A DNA stretch of 60,000 bases from Hydractinia symbiolongicarpus (GCF_029227915.1 NC_079875.1:13515001-13575000), one strand, 5' to 3'. Counted from the stretch's first letter, positions 12,801-25,718 are shown. Numbers and translations are program-made. The notes: generated by a model not told the origin, from the letters alone.

Positions 12801-15800
12801 ATACAACGCCCTGTCAAAATAAACTGTTAACCAATCAGATCATGGCATTTTTTCAAGTTACCCATAATATATGATGATATATAGCATTGAAGGTCGCAGC
12901 ATGCTGATGTCAGCATCAGGGAGCATGCAACTAAACAATGCTCATTATCACGTGATCTGACGGCGAGAGTTAAAAATGTAAAGGTGAAGGCAAACAAAAG
13001 TTGATATAATCGACACTGAGCTTTATTTGGTTAACAATTATGCGAAAAACAGAGAAGCATTGCTCTATCAATGTAGTATAACTTTGGATATGGACTATGT
13101 TTAAGATATAGGAACTTTAGGAAAGAATTTGCTAAATCAAAAGTTTCAAAATATCAGATACGTGACAGATAAGAATACAGATACAGAGAGTTGGCTTTTT
13201 TCCTTGTAAACAAAGCTAGACTTGTGGTTGGGTTAACACGCATTGTTTTGTAAAGAAATTTCTGAACATTCCTGGGAAAAACGCGCTGAGTCATTCTTTG
13301 CATAGCCCCTACATAATACACATTACCCTCAATATAAAGGAAAGTATTAAAACTAAATATTATTTCCATAGCAATAAGGAGATACTTATGTTGAGAATAC
13401 ATAATGGCTAATTTTAAGTAGTTCGGGATGATTACTTTATCATATGACTATTTTGAACTGGTAGAAAAAACTTCCATTTGGAAATAATAATTGTTCATTT
13501 TCTTTCTTGAAGAATCAAAGTAAGGTTTTTAAATACAATTTTTTCTACTCTGTTTAGTATCACGATTTTTTGTCTATTTTACTTTTTGTGTTTATAGCAA
13601 AAAATATATATTAAAGAGAATCGTACTAAGAGAAAGAAAAACTGCCAAAGTTTTAGTTTCGTGTCGTGCTTAACTGATGCAATGTAAAGAATATTTGGCA
13701 GAGGACTTCCTCTGAGTAAATTTGTTTAAAGGAAAACACTAAATTTGGTCTGGAATAGGGGATTTTCAACTACCCTGTCAGATTTTTATAATAGCGTTTT
13801 ATTTGCCGCGAGGCACAACTATGATATGTCTGCCAATTCTTTAAGTCTTATACATGCCCAGACATTTGGATATTATACAACCCTTAGGTTTCTATTAATT
13901 GCGCAAACTTATGAAAAATGGCAAAACCGATTTCCCCCTTTTTTAAACTAGCCTGAGAATGGTAGTTTTAGGCAATTTTTTATCATTTTATCACGCGAAA
14001 TATGTAAAAACCGATGAATTAAGAAAATTAACTGTATTATAAGCAGGCGGTGATACTTTGAGCTTCTGATCTCCTTACAGAACAAAAGCTGATATAAGCA
14101 AAGGTTTATTGCTACAATTTAGTTCCATTTATGACATCATAATATCATAATATGTTCGAAAAACTACGAACCACGAAGGTCAAGAACAAAACGAAGCATC
14201 CTACTGAACTACGACACAAAATCACTTTTTTTCAATCTAAAAACACACAAAAAAACTATAAAAACATCCACAGCCTAAAGAGTCAAACGAATTGAATACT
14301 TTCTATGTGTTTGTCAATGTATTCAATTAAGGATATCAGTCAATCGAAGGATCGTTTCATAATTACTAATCAGTGAATTTCCTCTCAATAATGACGTTAA
14401 AAATGTCAAATCGAAAAATTGTGATTTCTAGACTCTGATGGGCTAATAAAAACTTTTCGTTTCAATCCGTTTTAATTCAAACAATAAGTTGAAATAGGTA
14501 TTTTACCTTTTCTTGAATAGGCAACCAAATTAAAGCATTTTTTTACCTTATTCCGTGCTAATACAATTAGTACTTGAGTGGAAATTAACCTTGGCATGCC
14601 GCAAAATATTTTTGTTTGGAAACTTCTCCAAAACCTTGTTAGGCGAAAAATGACTAATTTTTTAAATCGTATTTTTTAGCATCACAGATTGAAATTTGTA
14701 CCAACATTGAAAAAGCTTTAAATTCAGGTTTAAATAAAGGTTTTTTGTTTAACTTCTCGTTTAAAACTTCGGTTAGCTGCAAGGTTTGCAAAAATAGACA
14801 ATTTTTTTCTGAAGGGATTTGAACCTCATATTGACATATAACAGATCTGTGTATAGGAAAAAATATAAGAATCTATTTACAAAAACGACTAATATGTACT
14901 ACAATGACAGGTATAACACAAGTTAAAATTAAGAAGTTTGTATAATATAAGAAGTGTCAATGTATTTTCGTTTATCCTACAGATCTTGCAGGCGATTTAA
15001 GAGCTTCCTTGCCCGTATCAGGCGAATTATGTATTTAACAACCCGGCGGAATCTTGAATTTTTAACAATAGAATTCTAGATAAAAAGGAAAACAGAATAT
15101 AAATAAATACACGATTTCAAGTTTTAATAATACAGCTTTGAAAGAACAGTTTTAAAATAAAGCCCAGCAGATGTTTTCTTCTTAATTTTGCCTTATCTCT
15201 GCGCATTAAGGTTCCCTAAGTGAGTTATTTAACAGTTCTACTTAGACATATTCGGTTGGACGTTTAAAACATTGTACATATAAATTTTTATATTATATGA
15301 TTTAGAGCTGCTTGCTGTTATAATTTTGCATAATTATTCAAACGTTTAAGCCCAATAAGGATTTTTGAAAAAAATGAAAATTCAGTGACAACATTTAAAG
15401 CTATCTCATGTGAAATCAACTTGCCATTAAGTGGGAGGTAAGCATTAAGCAGTAATTCAGAAGGGTCACTTAAAGCCCAATCTGGATAGGTCTTATAAGA
15501 TTAATAATCCACAGGACCTATTTGATGCAGCTTGGATTGGTGATCTAGGCCTAAACCTGGACAAAAAACTTTAAGTATTTTTTAATTTCAGTGATACAGT
15601 GATACATGCATTATATATTGTTGGCTTTCAAATCCAATCCCTCCCTTTTATCCTCCTTTTTAAGAGTATATTCACAGTTCTGATACACTTTACCACTGAA
15701 AACAGTATGATTCTGATTGCAAAGTGAGGCAGAGCTTGAAGTAATCTAGAGACACTGTTACCCCATCTGCCAATTTATAACATAGCAACATACGTTTTGT

Positions 15801-17725
15801 AATGATTGATTCTCTTCATATACAAACACATTCTGTCGATTACTTGTTTGGCAAAATACAAAACAAGCCTCTTTCTATAAAAAAATGGTATACTGCTATA
15901 TTTAATTTTAATTATTATTATAGATTTAAACTCGTTAGTTTTGTAGTATTTACCCTTCCTGTCACTGCAAACTGTATTTTACAGTACTCATCTTCACATG
16001 CATCCATCATCTTTAACCTATAAAATCAGGAGAGAAAAAGGGAAATTCAAATCAATTCTACTAACAACAAACAAACATATAAAGAAGTACATTTTCCAAC
16101 AATATGGAGATTAAAAAAAATCCTTTTCAGGAGGCAATCTCAATACCAACCAAAGGGATAACCAAGTAGCCTTCATCAATTTCTTCATAAAACTTTCATT
16201 TCAAAAATATGTGCTAGGAACTCTGTAAATCAAAATAATATTTCCCAGATTGTGCAGTACCAGTGTAAGCTAACATCAGAACTCACTTGTCATCAAATCA
16301 ATGTACAACAGAATTTTCATCTGTATTTCCTTTCCTTTTTGCAAAAAAAAGTATTGAAATTTCGTTTTCTTAAACCTCTCAAGTGTTTATTGTAAGACTG
16401 TGTTAATATCATGCGCTACCATTTTGAGAAACGTTCTGATTGGTTGTTTATAATGTAATGCACACAACGAAGCGCGAACAACACAAAAAGAAATTTAAAA
16501 ATAAAAAAACACATGAAGTTCAGAAGTTGCCTAAAAGTCAATGTGAAAACGCCATCATAGAAAAGACATTGTAACTTGATATTTCTTTGAAAAGAGATAT
16601 TAAGAGATATTACACCTGCGACTGCTATCATATTTCATGAAGTAGAGGTACCTGTCAACCAAACTAACAAGACAGGCGTCGGTTACGTAAAATTTGTATT
16701 TCGACTCTAATTATGCTAAGACAACATGGCTTTAATTTTCAGATATTGCATATGAGTATTGTTTGATAAATTCTTGAATATATGATATTCTTATCAGGTC
16801 CCTTCCCTCTTCTCATATTTGTTTAAGTAATTATGAATTTAGTAAAAGTCCAGAGTTTGGTGACTATGTATACATTATCAGAACTTTTTCCCCAAAAATT
16901 AATCTGATATTGGATCAAATTTCTTATTGTAACTGTTATCGTTGTAAATTTTATGATTTCTCTATCTACTTTTAATTGTTGTTACTTCTGTCTTTAAAGA
17001 ACTTTAGAATTAAGAAAAGTATTAGGTGAAGATTCAGTTTAAAAATATTGTTGTCATTGGAATTCTTTGTCGACCTATGTGCATGCAGAATTTCATGGCC
17101 GTAGCCTTTCTTGTTTAGTATATATATATAGAGGGAGTACCTGGAAACGCGGATTGAATAGTCTCTAAACGGTCCGACTTTAAAGGTATAGACGGGTTGT
17201 GGCTTTTGAGAAGTTTGTATTTGTTGCAACATCAACTGCATTTTGTTTATATATTTATAAGGCGTTAGATGAAACGTTGAGCACATAAATCTGTAGACCG
17301 AGTTTACCAGCATCTAGTTAGCATTCGTGTTAAAAACAATTTATATCCAGGCCAAAATTTTAAAAATGCTAAGTATTTTTGGGGCTGAAGTCAATTTTTC
17401 CTATGTTATTTTAAAAATAGTGCAGCACACAGATAAAAGTAGAAACAAAATGATATTGTATTAGGATAACAGAGAAGAAACTAGAATTTAAACATATACA
17501 ATGCATCATAATTTTTGCTGTGTTGCGCTTCCCATATTCATCTTCTACAAACAGCTTGTTTTTATGTGTTTTTCAAGGAATAATTTCCTGGCTCTTTTCA
17601 AACCCATTTTGCTCTAAAGCAAAGCGCCAGACGGATGGTTGTTAAAGTAGCGTTTTAAATGTAAAATAGGAGTTTCTAGAGTATTTTTGTGACTCAAGAA
17701 AAATGCATACGAGAATATAAATTAA
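9836..17725. other. No recognised gene
   Basis: Nearly 8 kb of AT-rich sequence. Apparent frames at 13154-13402, 13745-13951, 15802-16023, 16416-16631 and 16972-17313 show no recognised motif or splice partner and look like chance or repeat-derived frames. A TATATAATTATAATATATA-type palindromic AT stretch lies near 11458-11510. Confidence 0.35.
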
Positions 17726-17812
17726 ACTTAATGTTTGTTTCTTAAAGAAACATACTCACAGTGAGGTGATATTTTGTTGCAGTTCCTACGTGTTTTATCT
17801 GTAAAAGATGCT
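17726..17812. repeat. Dispersed repeat, second copy of 203-280
   Basis: Shares AACTTAATGTTTGTTT, ACAGTGAGGTGATATT and CGTGTTTTATCTGT with 203-280 in the same order and spacing. Confidence 0.55.
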
Positions 17813-17815
17813 TAA

Positions 17816-18257
17816 AGCTTGGTTCCCACTGTGGTTTAACTTGGCTTTCAATATAAAACCTAACAGGTTTTAAATGTGTTTTAAAAATTAAAATAAAACC
17901 TGAGCATTCCCACTGTGTTTTAAAAGCAAAAACATGTAGCGTTTGGTACCCTTTGTGTGATTTATCAAAAATCACTGGATATTGGCGAATAAGTACGCTA
18001 AGATTCTCTTCCTGTACCAAACTAAGTTTATTTTCTGCCATTTTTTATTCCCTTTTCTGTCTTAACGTGAAAATGCGCAAAATGTGCCCTAAAATCGTTG
18101 AAAACTCCTTCGGAATTTGTCGGCGCCTTTGAACTTTAAACAACAATATCAAAATTTTTTGATCTAAGGTTTTATTTTATCTGTGGTTTAAGGAGGTTTT
18201 ATCGCGAAAATTTTAAAACACGAACGCGTTCACATTCCCCACAGTGGAAACCGAATT
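17816..18257. mobile_element. Candidate MITE with GGTTCCCACTGTGG ends
   Basis: The left end has GGTTCCCACTGTGG (17821) and the right end has CCACAGTGGAAACC (18239-18252), an inverted pair differing at one base. Sub-copies of the motif lie inside (TTCCCACTGTG at 17908). Ends of this style occur in Harbinger-type elements, but no target duplication could be defined. The 99-residue minus frame here (17742-18041) follows the repeat and is not considered a gene. Confidence 0.45.
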
Positions 18258-20279
18258 TGTGGAGCACGTTTGCTACACGCGAGGTATACCAAGAGAATTA
18301 TTGAGATTCTCAAAATTTCGATAGAAAAAAAAACATATAAAATCAGCGTAAAGAAATAGGACTGATATTTTTTTTTCATAAAGCTAGGGCATTTTTTTTT
18401 CTAATAAAACAAATAAGTTTGGACCGAGGAGTTAAAGTATAAGTTTAGTAAAAAATGCAATAAGTACGGCTCGTACCCCCCCACCCCCGGATTTTGACCC
18501 CCCCCCGTCTTTTAGTCCGGATTATACGTCCGCCGAACTTGAACACACAAGGAGGAATATGCCGTGAACAAGAAACGGTAGTCGGCATTTTAGACACATA
18601 TATTTTACAGACCCAAAGTATGCCTTATTTCTTTGTATTATAGCTAATTTTTGTAATAAATAATTAATTAATTATTTTGTAATTTTGCTTCTAATACTAT
18701 TATAGTTGTATTTTAATGAAACATAATAGTATTAAAACGGTTTTCTTCTTTTGAAATAATTTATTGCTAGTCCTGTTTCAAATCGACTTTACTTGTGTAT
18801 TTTAAGCTTTTTTGTTGCTGTGCTTTTTCTGGAGATTTGAGTTGGATTGGAAAGCTCCTGTGTAAGCTACCTTTTCCTAAAGAAATATTGAAGTAATTTG
18901 TACAATTATAACGCACCGACCTGTGTTTTATTTTATTGTTTCTAAGAAGATGTAAGAATACAATATTATCAATTTTAATTGGTTTTATCCAAATCAAGGT
19001 AAGGCTTAATCACACGAAAGGTAGCTAGAGCTCAGTTTTGTATAAAAGAATTGAAAGTAATTTGTAGAATACATATGGAGAAGCTGTATTACTACCTAAC
19101 TGCTAGGAATCCTAAGGATAATGATCACGAAAGTTATTTTATTTTCCCAATTTCCGAATTTTATTTAGATACTTAGGGTAATAGCAAATATCTAGAGTTC
19201 TGAAAGAGGCATAGGACCTAAATATTTGGCATACATAACCCTGCAGCAAAGCAAAAAAAAAATTATTTAAAAAACCCCGCCAAAAAGTGTCAAATTCGCC
19301 CAACCCCTCCCCCAGACTAAATAGTGTTAAAGAAATAGCAATAAACAAGGCTAGCTAGCTATCTGACTTTATAATATGCTTCCTCAAAATCTTTTTTTGT
19401 AGTCGGAATCTTAAATTTAATGAGAATAAGATTTGTATGTGGCTATATAAAACATGATAAACAGAGACCTTGTCGCTTACAATCTGTAGTCATGTTTTAC
19501 TACCACTTAAGAATAAAATGAAAATAAACGGTTTGTAACGCCATAGTGCCAAATATGGCTTTTGTAGTAAAAGTAACATATTTCCATACTCTCTCGTTTA
19601 ATTTTATAAGAAATAAAAATATTGCTTTGGTAACAAGTTTTCCTAAAAATTTATACATCATAATTTCTTTTCCAATTGCTATTTTATTTTTCGTAGGAAA
19701 AAATTACCCTTGGCAAATGCGCATTTAGTTAGGGTTAAATTTCCTTAAAAGCACCTATTTTTCATAAATGTATGTAGAAAATAAATATAAAGTTAGCAAA
19801 AAACATGTTTGGTATCTTTTGGCTTTCCAAAACACGTAAAATAATGTAATAACGCATAATCTTACCGTGGGCAATTCAATTTGTAACACTTCAAGTTATT
19901 CGCAATTTGCTTAATTACAAAAATAAGTTTAGTACCAATACGTTCTGACCTCAACAACTTTCTTCGTAATCAAATAATTTCGACTGTTGTTTTTTCTGTA
20001 CATTAAACAGGAGATTAGTAAACAAAACAACTATGAAGTGTCTGTCATGTGAAATGAAATGTTAGGCAAACTGTTCTTTTAATATTTTACATTGAAATGT
20101 TACCGTAGTTACATTATACAATACACCAAAATGATTCAAGTTTTTATATTTCTCTTTTATGTGTTGTTAACTTTTAATTTCTTATTTTTTGAGTACACTT
20201 TTTTCTTTCTTTCTTTTTTCTTTCTTTTTTTTTGGGGGGGGGGGAGGTCCTGTATTCAATAGACTGATTTGGTATGATC
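18258..20279. other. No recognised gene; low-complexity tracts
   Basis: Contains C-rich runs near 18475-18507 and T/G homopolymers near 20200-20246. No supported coding frame. Confidence 0.35.
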
Positions 20280-20646
20280 TATTACAAACTGTACATTCTG
20301 GAGTTTTTGTAACAACTTTTTTTGTATAATTTCAAAATATGTTAATTTTTATTGTCCGATAAACAATTACGTCGCTTATACTGTTTTCCCTGGTGGAGCT
20401 ACTTCTGGCATGGCAAAGCAAGTTTAAAGTTTTAGCAGATTTATCTTTTTACATGACATTGTGTTGGACATTTTGCATTTTTTGTTGCACCTGCTTAAAT
20501 TTTTAAACGTTCTGTTTCAGCGTGCATAAATATAGAATAATGCTCATTGTGAGTTTCAAAAATTCAAATTACTGTCTTGTATGTTTTGTTTGGTATGCTT
20601 TACATGGATTCAAGGGGAAGATTCTGTGGATTCTTCCACAGGCTAG
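20280..20646 (+). mobile_element. Longer Helitron-like repeat (family 2)
   Basis: About 365 bp that align in order with 40645-41039: ACAAACTGTAC, TTCTGGCATG, GACATT..TTTTGCA, ACGTTCTGTTTCAG, ATAAATATAGAA and TTGTGAGTTT. This copy ends in the hairpin CTGTGGATTCTTCCACAG followed by GCTAG and T, the same kind of terminus as the 148-bp family. It has no coding capacity. The 5' end is not defined by sequence comparison. Confidence 0.5.
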
Positions 20647-20701
20647 TTTTTAGTAATTCGTCACAAAAGTGCCTAAATATTTTTAATTGATCCATTGTGT
20701 T

Positions 20702-20840
20702 GTGGCGCGTAGCCTTGTGGTTATGAAGTTCGCCTCGTAATCACAAGACCCGTGCTTAATAAGTGTCTTTAGCATAGATACGAGTCAACCATGCAATGTG
20801 AGGAAAACAGGGTAGGCAATGCCGGTGTATACTTAATGTA
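20702..20840 (+). repeat. tRNA-derived SINE remnant
   Basis: GTAGCCTTGTGGTTATGAAG resembles an internal A-box region and is followed by an anticodon-arm-like stretch (TTCGCCTCGTAATCACAAG). The B box is poorly preserved and there is no acceptor stem, so it is not a functional tRNA gene. Classification as a SINE is inference from this tRNA-like head. Confidence 0.4.
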
Positions 20841-21117
20841 TACATTCCGAACACAGAATCGACATTGATAACAGTGTTTCCAACAATGACGTGGCTATAT
20901 CTTGTATAAATATTCGGAATAATAGTAATAATCTCCTCGTTCAGGCACATCATTTAAAAGTTGCGCATTCAATTTACGTTTGAATGTTTTAACTTTTGAA
21001 CGGGCGCGTTTAAAGCGTGGCGTTGAGCATTAGGGTGATTAAAAAAATATTCTCTTATTTTTGAAGATTTTAAGCCTCGTGGTTTCTTATAAGATATTTA
21101 TTACATTTACCTTCTGA

Positions 21118-21531
21118 GACGTGGAACACCGGATTACTCGAACTTTCTTTATCTCGAACCATTCTTTTGAGCATATTTTATCTTATAAAAACTTTCAGTT
21201 AAATCAAACCTGAGATAACTCGAACATTTCCTAATTTGACCCATTTTCTACTCCCTTGAGGCTAATTTCCTCACATAACTCGAACTTTTTATTCGAGAAA
21301 AGAAAATCAAAGACTAGATAAATGTCGAATTCTTTTTTTTTATTAAACTCGTGATGTAATATAGATATATGATGTTGTCTGTTAAGGAAAATTCTATGGA
21401 CCAGGATTTGGCTTTTTCATCGCCAAGATTGCACCTTTTGCCACACCTCTTGAAAACGGGAGCTTCGCTTAATTCGAAAGTCGAACTATATTCGTCGGTC
21501 CTGTTGAGGTCCGGGCTACTGGGAGTTAACT
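21118..21531. repeat. Possible MITE with repeated ACTCGAAC motifs
   Basis: The hexamer-plus motif ACTCGAAC or ATCTCGAACC recurs at 21135, 21152, 21211 and 21277, and TTCGAAAGTCGAAC occurs at 21473. The right part reads, on the minus strand, CAGTTAACTCCCAGTAGCC, which resembles pogo/Tigger-style CAGT ends. The left end is unclear. The overlapping frames of 73 and 94 residues are discounted. Confidence 0.35.
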
Positions 21532-22453
21532 GCATTATTTTTTTCTGTTATTATTGTTATTTCGCCGATAAAGAATTTACATTTTTTGGTAAATACGAAT
21601 GCAAAGCCACGCGCTATTTCGTGAATTTTTGTCCACCTGCTAACCCAAAGTAATAAAAAGCGCGCAAACCGTGAAATAAAGCCGCGGTATACCCAATTTA
21701 AACAAACAGAGAGAATACGGCTTTTATTAAATAGAATATCCGGGAGACTCGGTGCCTAAACGCTGGCATTAAAAGCCAGGTTCAGCATGTCAGTGCAGGA
21801 AAATCAAATCGAGCATTGGCTAAAACGCATTAATTAAATTATCAATCAAACGGGAATTCCTCAAAACAACGGTTTTAAATAAAAAAGGAGAATATGAGTT
21901 ATCGCAACCCTTTTCTATGTACAACCTATTTTTTTATTTTGCAGAATAAATTTTCATGAAAGTTTCAGAATAACACCCAACGTCCTCTAATATGCAAATC
22001 AAAATTTCTGTAACAGTGAAAGATAAACAAAGAGCGAAGAAGCAAAACAACAGTAAAATAAATAATGTTGGTTAGGATAAAAAGCCCTTGGATAAAAACC
22101 TGAAATGATCAACAATAAAAACGAGCAATCTACCACAAGATTGCGTGCAAACACTTCAGTGTAATTAGCGAACTAGAACATTTGAAGCTCTTTTAGCATT
22201 TAAAACACGTGCAGCTAGAATTTGGATCCAAAGTATCAAACTTAGTATTAGTTGTCATAGAATCAAATATTCATCACGAGCTAATATTAAATGGTTATTA
22301 TCGCCAAAATTACTATATCAATGAAGGCTCTCAAAGAGGAGTAAGCATTATGAATAACGCAAAAGGCCATCTATAATATATATTTCCAATAATAAATTTT
22401 TTCTTTTACGTATATGTATTTAAACGTACGCCCAGCACACGCATAATAAATTA

Positions 22454-22459
22454 TTTATT
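22454..22459 (-). promoter_or_regulatory. Polyadenylation signal of the astacin gene
   Basis: AATAAA on the minus strand, about 20 nt beyond the stop codon at 22480-22482, is the expected position for 3'-end processing of the minus-strand transcript. Confidence 0.5.
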
Positions 22460-22479
22460 TACAGATACACCATTTTTTT

Positions 22480-25400
22480 TTATTCGTAAAACTGTCCACG
22501 CATGCAGCATGTTCTTGGACACTCTTGCTTCATCATTCTCCTCTTGTTCTTGTTATTCGAGACACAATGTCCTCTTCTTCTTCTGTGTTTACAACCAACA
22601 TTTATTGCATCGACGAGAAGGTCACACATCTTTTCACTAGGACCCGAACATAATCCACACGATCGTCTGCAAAACTTTGGAAATGCGCATATATTTCGAT
22701 TTACAAAAGCTCTTGCACATAGGTAAGTTTCATCTCCACAAACTAAATATAAACAAAAAACATTGAATGCACATATGATCATGCTTTCCATAATTCATTA
22801 CAGTTTAGTAATGGATGCTTAAGTGAACTAAAGTTTCATTGACAATTACCTTTCGCAGACTGAATATTCGGTTCTGGCCGAGTTGTCGTTGTAGTAGTAG
22901 TTGGGCGTCTTGTCGTTGTGGTTGTTGTTGGACGTGTTGTCGTTTTCGTTGTTGTTGTTGGACGTGTTGTCGTTTTGGTTGTTGTTGGACGTGTTGTGGT
23001 CGTAGTAGTAGTTGGACGTGTTGTCGTCGTGGTTGTTGTTGGACGTGTTGTCGTTTTGGTTGTTGTTGTCGTTGTGGTAGTTGTTGGACGTGTTGTCTTT
23101 GTGGTAGTTGTTGGACGTGTTGTTGTTGTTGCTGTGGTTGTCGGTTTTGCTACTTTCTTAATGCTATATGGTGAAAGCGTTGATGCAACTAAAAATGCGT
23201 TTCTTTTTCTCCAGCTGCAACAAGCACGATGACATACACTAAACATTCTTCTATTGCAATAGAAATCCTCGAAAAATCTGCTTGCAATAATGAAACACAT
23301 CGGAGATTCATCTACTTGCCGACCGCAATTAATTGCTTGAATAGTGCTAGATGTAGTTGTCGTAGTTGTAGTTGTGGGGCGTGTTGTCGTCGTCGTGGTT
23401 GTTGTTCGACGTGTTGTCGTTTTGGTTGTTGTTGTCGTTGTAGTAGTTGTTGGACGTGTTGTCGTTGTGGTGGTTGTTGGACGTGTTGTCGTTGTAGTAG
23501 TTGTTGGACGTGTTGTCGTTGTAGTAGTTGTTGGACGTGTTGTCGTTGTAGTAGTTGTTGGACGTGTTGTCGTTGTGGTAGTTGTTGGACGTGTTGTCGT
23601 TGTAGTGGTTGTTGGACGTGTTGTCGTTGTAGTAGTTGTTGGACGTGTTGTCGTTGTAGTAGTTGTTGGACGTGTTGTCGTTGTAGTGGTTGTTGGACGT
23701 GTTGTCGTTGTAGTAGTTGTTGGACGTGTTGTCGTTGTAGTAGTTGTTGGACGTGTTGTCGTTGTAGTAGTTGTTGGCCGTGTTGTCGTCGTAGTAGTTG
23801 TTGGACGTGTTGTCGTCGTGGTAGTAGTTGGACGCGTTGTCGTTGCAGTAGTTGTTGGACGTGTTGTCGTTGTTGTAGTTGTTGGACGTGTTGTCGTTGT
23901 TGTCGTTGTTGTAGTTGTTGGACGTTTAGTAGTGGTTGTAGTTTTTACAAACCCATCACACTCGTAATATAAATTCATCTGTCGAATATCAGATGGAGTT
24001 AATTTTCTTCCTCCCAAAGGTTGATTCGGGTTAGATTTCAGCACAATTGTTGGTGCAGAGCCAGATTTTGCAAACGTAAACCTAAAATGAAACAAGATCA
24101 TATAAGTCAAATTCCATATACACAAGATTCTATAAAGGAAAACCTAAGTTAGTGGCTGGTGGTACTTATATCATAACCTCAGAGTTTAAATACGTACCTT
24201 CCATAATGCATGATAGATTCTGAATCATATTTAACACCAAATCCATCTTTTTGGGAATATTCAGAAATGTCAAAATTTGATTCATAACCTAAGTGGAAGA
24301 TCAAACATGTTAGCAACAACGTAGATCTTTCAAATGTAATTGTTATGTATAGAGTACAGCACATCTATTTAAAAAAAGAGGACATGACTGATAGAATCTC
24401 TGTTTCCATTACTTTTAAACAGTAAATATATTTAATTGAACAAGTGTTTAATAAATTTCGTTTTAGCTTCGCTTGTATTACCTGCTCTAATATTCCTTGT
24501 GTTAACGGTGACATATTGATTTCTATCTGGCCGTGACTGTTCGTGGAAAAAACCAAGAGCATGCAAAAGCTCGTGAATGACAGTATGTACATGGACACAA
24601 CCATAACCCAAGGATAAATCTTGACGTCCTCCAGTCCGACCAATATACGACCAGCATCTGAATAACAAACAAGAAGAAGCGTGAAAACCTTGTAATTTAA
24701 TTAATTTTCATAGTGATTTACTAATTTATTTGGATTATCTTCTGTTCAATGGTTATTGATACTAATATATACTCCAACTATCAATTTCCTAACAGCTTGT
24801 GTGTACAAGCAAGATTAAAATCTCCTTTCCTAAAACTCGCATTTAACGTCACTCAGGTTTCTTACTTGACTCCTTAAATATCAATTTGATTAAAATAACG
24901 TTTCTTTGAAACTTACCCGGACCCTCTGTAGATATCCACGTGATCCACGGGAGCAGAAGCTGCAGGATATTCCTTAAAACGAACACAGGAGACGCTCTCG
25001 ATATTCCTGATAGCTTTATATATTGTTGCTTTTTCGGATTCACCTAAAGAACAAGAATGCAACAGTAAGAAAATGAGAGATCACATTTTTTATAGAAAGC
25101 ATGAACATGCATTAGTTACGCTACTTACCAAACTCGGAACTTATGGTAACGGGAACAACAGCTTTAGACCATCTAGCGTTATACATTTTATCATAGATTG
25201 ATCTTCTGTTTCGATTGTTGCTTTTTATAGAATGGAAACTCGCACGTTGTTCTTCTGTTAGTTTCATATCCACTTGATCATAATTCCCACCTTAAGAAAA
25301 AATTAAAAAGGATTATAATCAGAAAAAATGGGATCCAATTCTATTTCGTTGCGATGAGTAAGTTTTATGCAGGTTAGTAAAATCAAGACGAACTTACCTT

Positions 25401-25659
25401 TGTTGACTTGTTCAATATCATCCATTGCAGATTCGCTAACATGAGAACTATAAACACCTGCAAACAAGAGAAAAATAAATAAATAGATATTTGCGTCACT
25501 GAGAAACCAGAAAATAAATTTTGAAGCTATCATGATGTAAATAAAGATTCCTTAAATAATTTCCACATCAATAATTATTATATTCCTCAAGTTAGACATA
25601 CCACAAATGAAGGCAAAACAGAGTGTCAACTGTATAATCTTCATTATTGCAATAGACAT
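22480..25659 (-). CDS. Secreted astacin metalloprotease with mucin-like linkers and ShK-type modules
   Basis: Eight exons (25659-25602, 25457-25398, 25290-25129, 25043-24917, 24657-24482, 24288-24198, 24081-22850, 22742-22480) join with GT/AG sites and consistent phases into 722 codons plus TAA. Residues 1-20 are a signal peptide. A short propeptide follows, probably cut after NRNRR (about residue 69). The astacin domain (about 70-266) has HELLHALGFFHE at 164-175, the Met-turn SIMHY with Met221 and the zinc-contacting Tyr223, and cysteines 113, 137, 156 and 266 in the two family disulfide positions. A Thr/Pro linker of about 200 residues (RPTTTTTTT repeats) leads to a six-Cys module (about 476-515), a second Thr linker, then two ShK-type six-Cys modules (637-667 and 675-715). 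Cnidarian astacins with ShK tails are known. Substrate and tissue are not evident. An alternative start is Met6. Confidence 0.93.
22871..23135 (-). repeat. Thr/Pro coding minisatellite, linker 2
   Basis: Within exon 7 of the astacin gene, degenerate 27-bp units encode RPTTTTTTT-like blocks with Lys interruptions. The apparent plus-strand frames of Cys/Trp or Val/Gly repeats here are shadows. Confidence 0.9.
23343..23945 (-). repeat. 27-bp coding minisatellite, linker 1 (about 17-20 units)
   Basis: Nearly identical units encode the nine-residue block RPTTTTTTT, a dense O-glycosylation target between the catalytic domain and the middle cysteine module. Units vary at synonymous positions (TTGTAGTAG versus TTGTGGTAG on the plus strand). 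Unit number is likely to vary between alleles and to be error-prone in assembly. Two long plus-strand frames over this region are artefacts. Confidence 0.92.
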
Positions 25660-25710
25660 TGAACGCTTTCAAGTTGCTTGTTGAATGATCCCAAACGCGT
25701 TTTCACCATC

Positions 25711-25718
25711 TATTTATA
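25711..25718 (-). promoter_or_regulatory. TATA box of the astacin gene
   Basis: TATAAATA on the minus strand, about 52 nt upstream of the first ATG (25659). This leaves room for a transcription start about 25-30 nt downstream and a short 5' leader. It is the best core-promoter match near either real gene. Confidence 0.6.

Noticed and set aside
20702-20775. Functional tRNA gene
   Set aside because: No acceptor stem pairing and a poor B box. Better explained as a SINE remnant.
22839-23972. Long plus-strand frames rich in Cys/Trp or Val/Gly opposite the Thr linkers
   Set aside because: They are complementary-strand shadows of the 27-bp repeat. The minus strand has a signal peptide, catalytic motifs and consistent splicing.
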